The notes beneath the pieces are model-generated. The model made no database searches and was not told the origin of the DNA. It saw only the letters and a list, made by a program, of their open reading frames with translations. Of a DNA stretch of 64,000 nucleotides, positions 18,669 through 27,383 are shown piece by piece. The position numbers were made by a program, and so were the translations under genes. Where the stretch lies: positions 1,612,001 to 1,676,000 of the forward strand of contig CBDDLH010000016.1 in NCBI GenBank assembly GCA_965230565.1. The letters run 5' to 3'. The stretch is from BCD1 sp965230565 (GTDB lineage Bacteria; Bacteroidota; Bacteroidia; Chitinophagales; Saprospiraceae). Position 1 is the stretch's first letter; every line of letters begins with the position of its first letter.

Positions 18669-19250
18669 TTACAGTTTGTAAGTTACACCAAGGTTCAGCA
18701 GAGAAATGCCGTAACCAACTTCACCGAAGATTCCGATATTATTCTTCACGAAGTAAGTAGCTCCAACAAAACCGCTGTAAGTGAAGTTATTCTGTGCTTC
18801 GCGGTAGAATGATGGTGTTGGTGTATCTGGTTTGTTATCTCCGTATAATGGTTCGTCAGATGGAGTATTATCTACATCCACAAAAGGAACATTATATGCG
18901 AAACTGAATCCTCCGTAAACATCCCACTTATCGAGATTCACAAAATGAACTGCCGGACGAATTCCAACGATCAACATTTGATTGTTGAAAATATTAGAAG
19001 ATCCATCATTGTATTTGATCAATGAGCTGGTTGAGGAAGAATAAGCTGCAAAAGCACTGATACTGAATTTTTCAGTGGCTTTAAATGCCATATTCAAACT
19101 TACCGGAGGAACATTGATGTTTCCTCCATCTTTAAAATAAGTAGGAACAACTCCCACACCTGCGCTTAAATGTAATTTGGAAGTACTCTGGGCTGAAATG
19201 GTTGCAAAGGAGATGAGTAAAAGGCCGAATAAAACAAAAATTCTTGACAT
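18669..19250 (-). CDS. Outer-membrane beta-barrel protein
   Basis: A start at 19250 gives a typical signal peptide (MSRIFVLFGLLLISFATISAQ); an upstream extension begins with non-conserved basic residues and is not preferred. The 193-residue protein has repeated amphipathic strands (LHLSAGVGVVPTYF, VSLNMAFKATEKFSISAFAA, FGEVGYGISLLNLGVTYKL) ending in a hydrophobic residue, as in OmpW/OmpA-like small barrels. No more specific family is visible. A strong terminator follows. Role unknown; outer-membrane location is inferred. Confidence 0.7.
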   Translation of the reverse strand: MSRIFVLFGLLLISFATISAQSTSKLHLSAGVGVVPTYFKDGGNINVPPVSLNMAFKATEKFSISAFAAYSSSTSSLIKYNDGSSNIFNNQMLIVGIRPAVHFVNLDKWDVYGGFSFAYNVPFVDVDNTPSDEPLYGDNKPDTPTPSFYREAQNNFTYSGFVGATYFVKNNIGIFGEVGYGISLLNLGVTYKL

Positions 19251-20129
19251 GGTTTCGTTTTTTAATTTGAATAAATTATGGGATTCACAGCATTTTTTCA
19301 ATCGGTTGAAAAATTTTCGGGTCAAACTATGACAACGTTTTGAATCGCACTGCAAATTTAGATTAAAAAGGTGTACCAGTCAAGCTTATAGGCAAAATTT
19401 TATTTTAATTTAACGATTTTTTGTGAGAATTTGTAAAATTTAATTTTTTATTAACTTTTTAATTTTTACTTTAATTCTGAATTTAATGGAGAGGAAAAAT
19501 ATTAATATAAATGCTTTTCCCGCCTCAAAACAGAATTTTTTTTCATGCTTCCTCTATTAAAACGTTAAAAAATTAAAAAGTAACATATCAACACCTAAAA
19601 AAAAAAAAAAAGGATGGTGGTGCCAACGATCACAAAAAATGCTTACCCGTAAATTCAAGGAGAAAAAGAAAATCAAGGCCAGAAAAATTAAAAAATTTAT
19701 TTTTTGTGAAATCGCTTTGAGAATAAGAAAAATTTTCTCAAATTAGCTCCTGCCCTCGTTGATAATAAGAAAAGCTGTTTTCTTAATCATTAAAATTTGT
19801 TCAATTATGCTAATTCTTTACATTGCGACAGGAGCATTCCTGATCGGAGGGGGAGTTTTACTGAGTTCAGGCTTAGTTCAACAAACCAGCAGGAGGAGAG
19901 TTTATTAAAAAATCTCCGTGAAATTTTAAGACGTTATATCCCATCCCAGTTAAAATCACCCCAACACCCAACCATTCAGCGAAAACGACCTCCCGTGAAC
20001 ATATCTACAAGGCTATCACTTATATCTACGTACCATTTATCCGGAATTGTATTTCCGGTATTGACTTAAACGATCCATTATCGGGCGTAACTATGTTGCG
20101 TGCTCAACTCACTTGAGCATACAATCAGT
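19251..20129. other. Long AT-rich intergenic region
   Basis: Nearly 900 nt without a supported gene. It contains an uninterrupted A tract near 19597-19611 and several weak hairpins, for example CCGGAA/TTCCGG around 20040-20057 and TGCTCAA/TTGAGCA around 20101-20119. A 33-codon frame at 19806 (MLILYIATGAFLIGGGVLLS) is a hydrophobic fragment with no clear relatives. The region lies between two same-strand genes and directly downstream of the rfaE1 relic, so it may hold other decayed sequence. Confidence 0.4.
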
Positions 20130-20440
20130 TCGCTTAGTAATCTGTTTGTCGACTGGAATGATTCCGTTTCGTTCTCAGTTTTAATCTTCTGTCTGGATGG
20201 CAGGATTGGCTATGGACGAGATAACCAGATTGGGTGTAGGCCTAATTCCATTTTCCAGTTGTCTTTTGATATATGCAGCTGCATTATCGAGAGAATCCAA
20301 CATCATATTTTTTAGAACAACTTTAAATACCTGATCTCTTAGAGGCGGGACAGGTGATTGTTACGTTTATTGGCGACCAGAAGCAACATACTCTTCTGGC
20401 AAACAGTGGATTAATGTCTATTCTTAATATCCACTGGATT
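20130..20440 (-). pseudogene. Diverged relic of an rfaE1-like (PfkB) kinase gene
   Basis: On the minus strand several short translated blocks match the adjacent rfaE1 in the same order but in different frames: FWS-xxx-VT near 20372-20384 (rfaE1 FWSYNGVT), LRDQ near 20331-20344 (LREIRDQ), DSLDNAAAYIKRQLENGI near 20246-20300 (ESLDNASTYVKQQLNNQI), and ERNGIIPVDKQ near 20139-20172 (EKNGVVPVDKD). DNA in the third block is about 69% identical by my hand alignment. The stretch holding the catalytic GAGD motif is deleted. This is best read as a decayed tandem copy, or remnant of an incoming homologue, behind the intact gene. It encodes no functional protein. Confidence 0.65.
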
Positions 20441-20580
20441 CTTTCCCTGTTTTTAACAAGATGCTTACTAATAATAATTTTGGAAAGTTCCAACGAGAAA
20501 CGATCTTTTCACCCTATATCTCATGCCATTTCCTCTGCGGGAGAAATTCTGGAAGAACTGGCCTGCGAATTCATCAAAAC

Positions 20581-21567
20581 TTATATGGCAGAAGTAAATG
20601 CCGCCAGCAACTGATCCTTGTCTACAGGTACAACTCCATTCTTTTCGCAAACCTGTCCTCCGGCATGATTCGAAAGATCAGCAATGGTTTCTATGTCCAG
20701 TCCTAGGGCAAGTCCTAATGCGGCAAGACTAATAACACTATCTCCTGCTCCACACACATCAGCAAGATCCCTCACTTTTGTGGGAATGATCTGACTTTTT
20801 TGTCCATTGGAAATATAAAGCCCTTTTTCGGAAAGCGTGATCAGGCTGATTTGATTATTCAATTGTTGTTTGACATAAGTCGAAGCATTATCAAGGGATT
20901 CTATGGTGGTTTCAATTTCAAAACCGCATTGGTCCCTGATCTCTCTTAAATTGGGTTTAAACATGGTCACCCCATTATAACTCCAAAAGTTTTTGAACTT
21001 AGGGTCAACAGCTGTGGGAATAGACAGTTGCTTTGACCTTTGAATGACCCCTTCGATCACACCTTTAGTGAGTACCCCCTTGTTATAATCCTGAAAGATG
21101 ATCACATCTATTTTTTCCTGGTTGAGAATTTTTTCAATCCCTTCAAGCAACTCTTTTTCCTCCTGACCTGAGAGATCAAAGCTATCCTCCTGATCTACCC
21201 GCAATAACTGCTGGCTTCCCGCCATAACCCTGGTCTTCACCGTAGTTCTTCGGGTTCTACTTTTCAAAATGCCTTCTGAAGTTAAATTTCTATTAGTCAA
21301 AAGCTCAGAAAAAATATTGGCGTTTTCGTCATCACCAATTACACTGCATAAAAACACCTTTGCTCCCATTGCAGAAACGTTCAACCCAACATTGGCTGCT
21401 CCCCCCAAACGATTGTCCCGGCTGTGTTGCAAAACAATCGGCACAGGTGCCTCCGGCGATATCCGATCCACATGTCCTGTCAGGTATCTGTCGATCATCA
21501 CATCACCAACGATCATTACCTTCAAATCGTTAAAACGGTCAAATATTTCTTTATTTACTAAAGTCAT
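20581..21567 (-). CDS. rfaE1: D-glycero-beta-D-manno-heptose-7-phosphate kinase
   Basis: A 328-residue PfkB-fold kinase that phosphorylates heptose 7-phosphate at C1 on the way to ADP-heptose. Early blocks are VMIVGDVMIDRYLTGHVDRI, SPEAPVPIV and RLGGAANVGLNVSAMGAK; the ATP and catalytic region DVCGAGDSVISLAALGLALG is near residues 268-287 with the GAGD base. The nucleotidyltransferase half present in E. coli HldE is absent, so this is a stand-alone kinase. Its ATG is 1 nt after the waaA stop, so the two are almost certainly co-transcribed. A decayed copy follows downstream. Confidence 0.92.
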   Translation of the reverse strand: MTLVNKEIFDRFNDLKVMIVGDVMIDRYLTGHVDRISPEAPVPIVLQHSRDNRLGGAANVGLNVSAMGAKVFLCSVIGDDENANIFSELLTNRNLTSEGILKSRTRRTTVKTRVMAGSQQLLRVDQEDSFDLSGQEEKELLEGIEKILNQEKIDVIIFQDYNKGVLTKGVIEGVIQRSKQLSIPTAVDPKFKNFWSYNGVTMFKPNLREIRDQCGFEIETTIESLDNASTYVKQQLNNQISLITLSEKGLYISNGQKSQIIPTKVRDLADVCGAGDSVISLAALGLALGLDIETIADLSNHAGGQVCEKNGVVPVDKDQLLAAFTSAI

Positions 21568-21568
21568 T

Positions 21569-22835
21569 TTATTGCTTTACTTCTAACCTGGTTATAAACT
21601 TGCCGGCAAGGTAACTAATTATCAAATCCGTGGCTCCTTTGTTTTCATCAATAAACGATCTGGATGCTTTTTTAGCTGCAGTATATTTTTTTTCTTCAAG
21701 CATAATATGAAAAACTTCTTTCAGATCCGCATAATCTGAAACTGAAAAAGCCCCACCTCTTTTGCGCAACTCCACAGCTTCTCTGAATTTTTCATGATTT
21801 GGGCCGAATAAAACCGGCAACCCAAATGTGGCGGGTTCCAGAATATTATGAATTCCAACGCCAAAACCACCACCGATGTAAGCCAGGGAACCATACTTAT
21901 ATAAGGAAGCCAGCATTCCGATATTATCAATGATGAGCACCCTTGGCCCTGGTTGAGTTTTGCTTTCCAGCTTTGAATAACGGATGGTAGTTAGCTCCAG
22001 CCGTTTTTCAATATCTTTTAAATGGCTTTCGGTAATCTCATGTGGAGCAATGATCACCTTCCAGTCTTCCGGAAGATCATTATTGATCAACGGGCAGATC
22101 ACCTCCTCCCCTTTCGGCCAGGTACTGCCGGCAACAAAAACTTTCGAGTTCCCAACGAACTGATCAATTTCCGGAAAACGTTTCGCTTGCTCAGCTATAT
22201 CACTTACCCGATCCACCCGGGTATCTCCGGTGAGACTGCAGTGTTCGATTCTCAATAGTTCTCAACAACTGAGCTGAAGCCTGATCCTGCACAAAAATAT
22301 GATCAAAACCTGCCAGCAATTGCTTAAAAAATCCGCCATACCATTTAAAAAAGACCTGGTCCTCCCGAAAAATAGCTGAAATAAGCATATGGGGTACATT
22401 ATTTTTTTTGAGGACGGAGAGATGGTTGTACCAGAATTCATATTTCACGAAAATCGCCAGATCCGGCCTAACCGTATTGTAAAAACGAATGGCATTGCCG
22501 GGAGTGTCCATCGGCAAATAACATACATGATCTGCCAAATCATAATCCTTACGAATATGGTAACCGGAGGGAGAAAAAAAGGTGAGCAGGATCTTGTATT
22601 CCGGCCACGATTTTTTCAATTGCTCTATGACCGGTCTTCCTTGTTCAAATTCACCAAGAGAAGCACTATGAATCCAAATGAGCGGAGCATTACCTATGTT
22701 TTCACGAAAAGTTTTCAGGCCGGGAAATGTGCCCTTTCTTCCCTGGACAAAATCGCTGGCTTTTCCATTGAATAAAGCAACAAAATGAATCAACCACCTG
22801 TAAATAAAAATTCCCGTGTTGTATATTAATCGCAC
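21569..22835 (-). CDS. waaA: Kdo transferase WaaA, with a single-base frameshift
   Basis: Two overlapping frames together make one 3-deoxy-D-manno-octulosonic acid transferase. The first (194 codons) has the membrane anchor MRLIYNTGIFIYRWLIHFV, then IWIHSASLGEFEQGRPVIEQ with the catalytic Glu, and FVKYEFWYNHL. The second carries GDTRVDRV, FVAGSTWPKGEE, IIAPHEI and YIGGGFGVGIHNILEPA. The break is near 22250-22254: ATTGAGAATC becomes ATT GGA ATC if one base is removed, giving a 421-residue protein of normal length. WaaA adds Kdo to lipid A precursors at the inner membrane. The neighbour rfaE1 starts 1 nt after its stop. Confidence 0.88.
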
Positions 22836-22849
22836 TTTAATATCCGGCT

Positions 22850-23608
22850 TTAATAAAAGATTTCATCTGTCCCTCTTCCAAAATAAAAAGGTAAAATCCA
22901 GGTTACCCGGAAGGTATACAAAAGATCCATACGATCCGTCGTATCCTGAGCCATCAGGTTATAGCTGTAATTTCTACGGTTTTTGGTAAACCCCTGAGTA
23001 AACTCAAAACCTGCCGTGAAATTGATCTTTCCGTCATTACTCAACATCTGATAACCAATATACTGGTTTAAAGCAAGCCCGTTCGATAACTGATCATATC
23101 CTTTTCGGTATTCTCCAAGCAACTGTGGCACCTGCCTTACAGGATCATCCTGTATTCTGATTTTATGCTGCATAAGACCACCGCCTACAGTAACTCTGAC
23201 ACCGGAACGTTTTTCCTTTGAAGGGATAATAAACATTTTCCCAGCCAACAGGCCGACATAATAACCTCTTTCACGGAGTTGAATATCTGCATAGCTTCGA
23301 TCATTACCTATAATCTCTCCCTGGGGAGTTCGCAAGCTTGCCAGGACATCCTCTTTTACCTGAGTGCCAAAAATATAGAACCCTTCCAATCCCAAAATCC
23401 AGTTTTTATCATTGGTAATGATATCAGCCCCCAATCCAAAACTAAGGCTGTTTCCAAACCTGTCCTGCAGGTTTCCTCCGGGCATTTGCCCTGCAAAAGA
23501 TACTTTGGCCAAAACCGCATTTCCTTTATTCTCCGAAAATTCATCCATTTGGGCCGTCAGCGCGCTAAAAATAAAGCTAAAAAGAAGGACCGAAAAAAAT
23601 CTATACAT
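22850..23608 (-). CDS. Predicted outer-membrane protein, unknown function
   Basis: I start this gene at 23608 (MYRFFSVLLFSFIFSALTAQ, a signal peptide), not at the earlier in-frame Met that extends into the divergent UXS gene. The 252-residue protein shows beta-barrel-like strands (ILGLEGFYIFGTQVK, GYYVGLLAGKMFIIP, VRVTVGGGLMQHKIR, FTAGFEFTQGF, FRVTWILPFYFG). Its stop is 14 nt before the waaA start, so it may be the first gene of a waaA-rfaE1 transcript, which suggests an envelope role. No named family is recognised. Confidence 0.6.
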   Translation of the reverse strand: MYRFFSVLLFSFIFSALTAQMDEFSENKGNAVLAKVSFAGQMPGGNLQDRFGNSLSFGLGADIITNDKNWILGLEGFYIFGTQVKEDVLASLRTPQGEIIGNDRSYADIQLRERGYYVGLLAGKMFIIPSKEKRSGVRVTVGGGLMQHKIRIQDDPVRQVPQLLGEYRKGYDQLSNGLALNQYIGYQMLSNDGKINFTAGFEFTQGFTKNRRNYSYNLMAQDTTDRMDLLYTFRVTWILPFYFGRGTDEIFY

Positions 23609-23663
23609 CAGATCTAAATTTTTGACAAAGGTAAAATTATTTAAAACTTTATTTGGTGTAAAG

Positions 23664-23671
23664 TATATTTG
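23664..23671 (+). promoter_or_regulatory. -7 box before the UXS gene
   Basis: TATATTTG matches the Bacteroidota -7 element, 22 nt before the ATG. A matching -33 TTG at normal spacing was not found, so this rests on the box alone. Confidence 0.5.
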
Positions 23672-23693
23672 CAGCTCATTCAACAAAATTTCA

Positions 23694-24638
23694 ATGCAAA
23701 AGGTACTCATCACCGGGGCAGCTGGCTTTTTAGGATCCCACCTGTGCGACCGGTTCATCAATGAAGGCTTTCATGTTATTGGTATGGATAACCTGTTAAC
23801 TGGAAGCCTGGATAATATTGACCATTTATTTCCAAACGAACATTTCGAATTTTACCACAGCGATGTCAGTAAATTCGTGCATGTTCCCGGAAACCTGGAT
23901 TACATCCTCCATTTTGCCTCACCGGCAAGTCCGATCGACTATCTAAAGATGCCCATACAGACCCTGAAGGTTGGTTCCCTGGGTACGCATAATTTATTAG
24001 GCCTTGCCAAAGCAAAAAAAGCCAGAATGCTCATCGCTTCTACTTCCGAAGTTTATGGAGATCCCCTGGTTCATCCCCAAAATGAAGACTACTGGGGCAA
24101 TGTAAACCCGATTGGCCCGAGAGGAGTTTATGATGAAGCCAAAAGGTTTCAGGAGGCCATTACTATGGCTTACCACAATTATCACGGATTAGAAACCCGC
24201 ATGGTGAGAATCTTCAATACTTATGGGCCACGAATGCGCGTTAATGATGGAAGAGCTCTGCCAGCCTTCTTCGCACAGGCTATTCGTGGAGAAGGACTTA
24301 CGGTATTTGGAGACGGACAACAAACCCGCTCGTTTTGTTATGTCGATGACCTGATCGAAGGCATTTTCAGATTGCTCTTCAGTGATTACCACCTGCCGGT
24401 AAATATTGGAAATCCCGTGGAAATCACTATTCAGCAATTGGCAGAAGAGATCCTGGAGCTGGTTGGTAATCCAAAGGCAAGGATCATCTACAAAGACCTT
24501 CCGGTTGATGACCCAAAAATCAGGCAACCTGATATCAGCCGGGCTAAATCCATACTGGACTGGGAGCCTAAAGTTTCCAGATCAGAAGGACTCAAAAAAT
24601 CCTTTGAATATTTTAAAGCAGTAGTAAAACCATCATAA
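23694..24638 (+). CDS. NAD-dependent UDP-glucuronate decarboxylase (UXS-like SDR)
   Basis: The true start at 23694 (MQKVLITGAAGFLGSHLCDR) gives a 314-residue extended SDR. The Rossmann motif is GAAGFLG, and the catalytic YxxxK is YDEAKRFQE with an upstream STSEVYGDP. LHFASPASPIDYLKMPIQTL, RIFNTYGPRMRVNDGR and GQQTRSFCYVDDL follow the UDP-xylose synthase pattern. It would turn UDP-glucuronate into UDP-xylose for surface glycans. The next gene starts with its ATG directly after this stop, so the pair is one operon. A UDP-4-keto-pentose product or another SDR activity remains possible. Confidence 0.85.
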   Translation: MQKVLITGAAGFLGSHLCDRFINEGFHVIGMDNLLTGSLDNIDHLFPNEHFEFYHSDVSKFVHVPGNLDYILHFASPASPIDYLKMPIQTLKVGSLGTHNLLGLAKAKKARMLIASTSEVYGDPLVHPQNEDYWGNVNPIGPRGVYDEAKRFQEAITMAYHNYHGLETRMVRIFNTYGPRMRVNDGRALPAFFAQAIRGEGLTVFGDGQQTRSFCYVDDLIEGIFRLLFSDYHLPVNIGNPVEITIQQLAEEILELVGNPKARIIYKDLPVDDPKIRQPDISRAKSILDWEPKVSRSEGLKKSFEYFKAVVKPS

Positions 24639-25691
24639 ATGGATTTCAAAAAAAAGATACTTATTACGGGTGGAGCAGGTTTCATTGGTTCTCACCTGGT
24701 TAGACTATTTGTCAACAAACACCCTGACTACCAGATTGTCAACCTGGACAAACTCACTTATGCCGGCAACCTTGAAAACCTGAAGGACGTTGACCAGGCA
24801 CCTAATTATAAATTCGTTAAAGCCGATATCACGGATAAGGCAGTCATCGATGAATTATTTCAACAGGAAAAATTCGACGCAGTCATCCACTTGGCTGCAG
24901 AATCCCATGTGGACAGATCTATTACCAGCCCCATGGACTTTATTATGACCAATATTGTTGGGACGGTTAATCTATTGAATGCAGCAAGGCACACCTGGGA
25001 GCGTTTTGATGATAAATTATTCTTCCATGTTTCAACAGACGAAGTTTACGGAAGCCTGGGAGAAACTGGGTTGTTCACTGAAGAAACACCCTATGATCCT
25101 CGATCTCCATATTCTGCTTCCAAGGCAAGTTCTGACCACCTGGTAAGAGCTTATTATCACACCTATGGAATGCCGATTATGATTTCCAACTGTTCCAATA
25201 ATTACGGTCCGTACCAGTTTCCGGAAAAGCTTTTGCCCTTGATGATCAATAACATCAAGCATAATAAACCTCTGCCCATTTACGGAGATGGGAAATATAC
25301 GCGCGACTGGCTTTGGGTGGAAGACCATGCGGCGGCCATTGAACTCATTTTTCATGAAGGTAAAACCGGAGAGACCTATAATATTGGCGGCAATAACGAA
25401 TGGCAGAACATTGATTTGGTCCATAAACTTTGCGAGATAATGGATCGATTGCTTGGCCGTCCTGAAGACACTTCCAAACAACTGATCACTTTTGTGAAGG
25501 ACCGTCCCGGGCATGATCTACGTTATGCCATAGATGCTTCCAAATTACAGAATGAATTGAAGTGGTCTCCTACCCTGCAAACGGAAGAAGGCCTGGAGAA
25601 AACAGCCAAATGGTATCTTGAGCATGAAGATTGGCTGGAACGGGTAACTTCGGGAGCGTATCAGGATTATTACAAGGAAATGTATGGGTAA
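24639..25691 (+). CDS. rfbB: dTDP-glucose 4,6-dehydratase
   Basis: A 350-residue extended SDR. NAD binding is ITGGAGFIGSHLVRLFV; the dehydratase signature includes HLAAESHVDRSI, FFHVSTDEVYGSLGETG and the active-site YSASKASSDHLV. NCSNNYGPYQFPEKLLPLMI and KYTRDWLWVEDH are strong family blocks. The product, dTDP-4-keto-6-deoxyglucose, is the precursor of rhamnose and many deoxy sugars. Its ATG abuts the stop of the UXS gene, so translation is probably coupled. The other dTDP-rhamnose genes (rfbA, C, D) are not in the window. Confidence 0.92.
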   Translation: MDFKKKILITGGAGFIGSHLVRLFVNKHPDYQIVNLDKLTYAGNLENLKDVDQAPNYKFVKADITDKAVIDELFQQEKFDAVIHLAAESHVDRSITSPMDFIMTNIVGTVNLLNAARHTWERFDDKLFFHVSTDEVYGSLGETGLFTEETPYDPRSPYSASKASSDHLVRAYYHTYGMPIMISNCSNNYGPYQFPEKLLPLMINNIKHNKPLPIYGDGKYTRDWLWVEDHAAAIELIFHEGKTGETYNIGGNNEWQNIDLVHKLCEIMDRLLGRPEDTSKQLITFVKDRPGHDLRYAIDASKLQNELKWSPTLQTEEGLEKTAKWYLEHEDWLERVTSGAYQDYYKEMYG

Positions 25692-25736
25692 TTACAATCC
25701 AATTTGAATACATTGAAGTTTGACTAATTATTTAAC

Positions 25737-25763
25737 CACAGTGAGCGCAGTGGAAGCACAGTG
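25737..25763. repeat. Short degenerate repeat (CACAGTG type)
   Basis: CACAGTG occurs at 25737 and 25757 with the near copy CGCAGTG at 25746, in an otherwise gene-free gap. It is similar in style to the CACATAG repeats at 53.4 kb. Confidence 0.45.
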
Positions 25764-25853
25764 TTCACCGAGAAAGTATACGAAGGCGTTTATTATTTGT
25801 AAAAGAATCCCTATTATTGAAATCTATTATAAAAACCAAAACAAAACATTACC

Positions 25854-26306
25854 ATGGAAGAAATGAACCTGATTGATGACACATCTATAGAAGGGGGTTT
25901 CAATGCTGAGATCAAAAGTTACCTGATGGAAACGGCCAAATGGGCCAGATTCATCGCTATTGTAAGTATCGTCATGGGAGGATTACTTGCCATATTCTCC
26001 ATCTTTGCCGGTTCGATTTTGAATACCGGAGGTAATATGGATATGTTCCCTTTCAGCGCCACTTTAATAGCAATCGTCTATTTAATCATGGCAGGATTGA
26101 TCATTGCTCCCAATGTTTTTCTATTGAATTTTGCAAGTAAAGCTATTGGGGCTCTTCGCTCTGGCAGTGAATCCGAACTTACCGTAGCCTTCCGCAATCT
26201 TAAATCCTATTATAAATTCATAGGAATTTTAACAGCTATAATGATAGGATTCTATGCACTGATTTTCATCATGACGATGCTCGGTGGAGCGGCTGCTTTG
26301 TTTTAA
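25854..26306 (+). CDS. DUF5362-like four-helix membrane protein
   Basis: A 150-residue protein with about three to four predicted membrane segments (FIAIVSIVMGGLLAIFSIFA, TLIAIVYLIMAGLIIAPNVF, FIGILTAIMIGFYALIFIMT). A conserved-looking loop IGALRSGSESELTVAFRNLKSYYKF lies before the last helix, and the N-terminus is soluble. The layout matches DUF5362-type Bacteroidota proteins, whose function is not known. It is monocistronic, with a terminator directly after. Confidence 0.65.
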   Translation: MEEMNLIDDTSIEGGFNAEIKSYLMETAKWARFIAIVSIVMGGLLAIFSIFAGSILNTGGNMDMFPFSATLIAIVYLIMAGLIIAPNVFLLNFASKAIGALRSGSESELTVAFRNLKSYYKFIGILTAIMIGFYALIFIMTMLGGAAALF

Positions 26307-26317
26307 GAACCATATAC

Positions 26318-26350
26318 TTTTGATGCGGCCTTTAACCGGTCGCATCAAAA
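26318..26350. terminator. Bidirectional terminator between convergent genes
   Basis: TTTTGATGCG pairs with CGCATCAAAA, with GCC/GGT pairing partly inside, between DUF5362 and the UbiA-like gene. The stem overlaps the stop codon of the minus-strand gene (26345-26347), so the hairpin forms at the very end of that coding sequence. Confidence 0.75.
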
Positions 26351-27199
26351 TCCTAAACCCCAAACCAACAGAAACTGCAAGACCATTGTCCCGTCTACAA
26401 GGCCGGTGAAATAATAATCATGCCTCACCTTATCCGCTTTCCAAATAATTAATCCCGTTAAAAGTATGGATATTAGAAAGCCTGTAAAGGTTCCCCAGGT
26501 ATAAATTTGACCTAAATTCAAGGCTGCAAGCAACAGTGCAGCTACCAGGCAAACAATCGATAATTTTTTGGTTCCCACCATACCTATGTAACCGGGTATG
26601 GTTTTCACCCCGGTATGAGCATCGATCTGGAAATCCCTTATGTCAAAGGGAAGTGTTATGGCGAAAATAAAGATCACCCTTTCCAGGGTCAAAAGAGTCA
26701 GCCAAATGGTCCAGGATTGAGTTGAAGTTAGAGCCGGGACAACTACTGTGACCCAGGCCCAGGTGATGGCTATCAAAAAAATTTTCAAATAATGAATATC
26801 CCTTAAACGCTTCCCTGTTCCCAAAACAGGCAAAACGTATCCCAATGAAATAACACCTGTCAGGGCGAGGTGTATCTGTAAATTAAGATCGAGTTGAAAA
26901 TAAAACCAGGCTCCGGCAATGGCACTGATTATGGCATAAATGGCAATATGATTCCTAAAACGAGATATGACTGCGTAACGTCCTTTTTCAGCAAACGCCT
27001 TCAATTTGACCATTCCGGTCAATCTGTGTACAGCATACAAGGATAAAGTGGAGCAAAGAATGAACCATTCCAGATTCGTTAAACTAATATTTCCGGACAA
27101 CAACCATTTAGTCTGCAAAGCCATCGCCAGCGCACAGGCAGCAATCCAAAGGTTGCTGTAGAGAATAAGATTGATAAATTTCCGGTATCGGTTCAGCAT
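26345..27199 (-). CDS. UbiA-family prenyltransferase-like membrane protein
   Basis: A 284-residue protein with about eight membrane helices. LPFDIRDFQIDAHTGVKTIP matches the second Asp-rich motif of UbiA prenyltransferases (DxxDxxxD with Gly and Thr-Ile-Pro). The first family motif, normally an Asn/Asp-rich NDxxDxxxD, appears only as the weak YAVHRLTG, so the enzyme may be degenerate or use other substrates. UbiA relatives attach prenyl groups in quinone, heme or carotenoid pathways; no such gene is next to it. Its stop lies inside a terminator hairpin shared with DUF5362. Confidence 0.65.
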   Translation of the reverse strand: MLNRYRKFINLILYSNLWIAACALAMALQTKWLLSGNISLTNLEWFILCSTLSLYAVHRLTGMVKLKAFAEKGRYAVISRFRNHIAIYAIISAIAGAWFYFQLDLNLQIHLALTGVISLGYVLPVLGTGKRLRDIHYLKIFLIAITWAWVTVVVPALTSTQSWTIWLTLLTLERVIFIFAITLPFDIRDFQIDAHTGVKTIPGYIGMVGTKKLSIVCLVAALLLAALNLGQIYTWGTFTGFLISILLTGLIIWKADKVRHDYYFTGLVDGTMVLQFLLVWGLGF

Positions 27200-27223
27200 T
27201 CTATTAAAATCAGGCGAAGGCGA

Positions 27224-27348
27224 AGGCTGAGGCTAAGGAAAACCAAGCGGCTGGGTTACCTGGGGTGATACTCCGAAAGGAAATAACTTTTTTATGAAAA
27301 TTCTTAGCCCTGCCTTCCGAAGAATGCAGAGAGGCTTAGCCTCAGCCT
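27224..27348. repeat. Inverted GGCTGAGGCTAAG repeat pair
   Basis: AGGCTGAGGCTAAG at 27224-27237 is matched by its exact reverse complement at 27335-27348, 97 nt apart, in the gap between the M42 and UbiA-like genes. The first arm continues an imperfect tandem array (GGCGAAGGCGAAGGC). The core GAGGCTAAG occurs again with an inverted partner at 56928-56992. Confidence 0.55.
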
Positions 27349-27383
27349 AAATTCAGCTTTGCTGAAAAAATTGATTTTCCGAA

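Noticed and set aside
19639..19743. Very basic 34-residue frame
   Set aside because: Lys-rich content follows from the A-rich DNA; no ribosome binding site or relatives are recognisable.
19797..20069. 90-codon frame in the long AT-rich gap, and a 33-codon hydrophobic frame inside it
   Set aside because: Composition is not protein-like, no family is recognisable, and no clear start signal is present.
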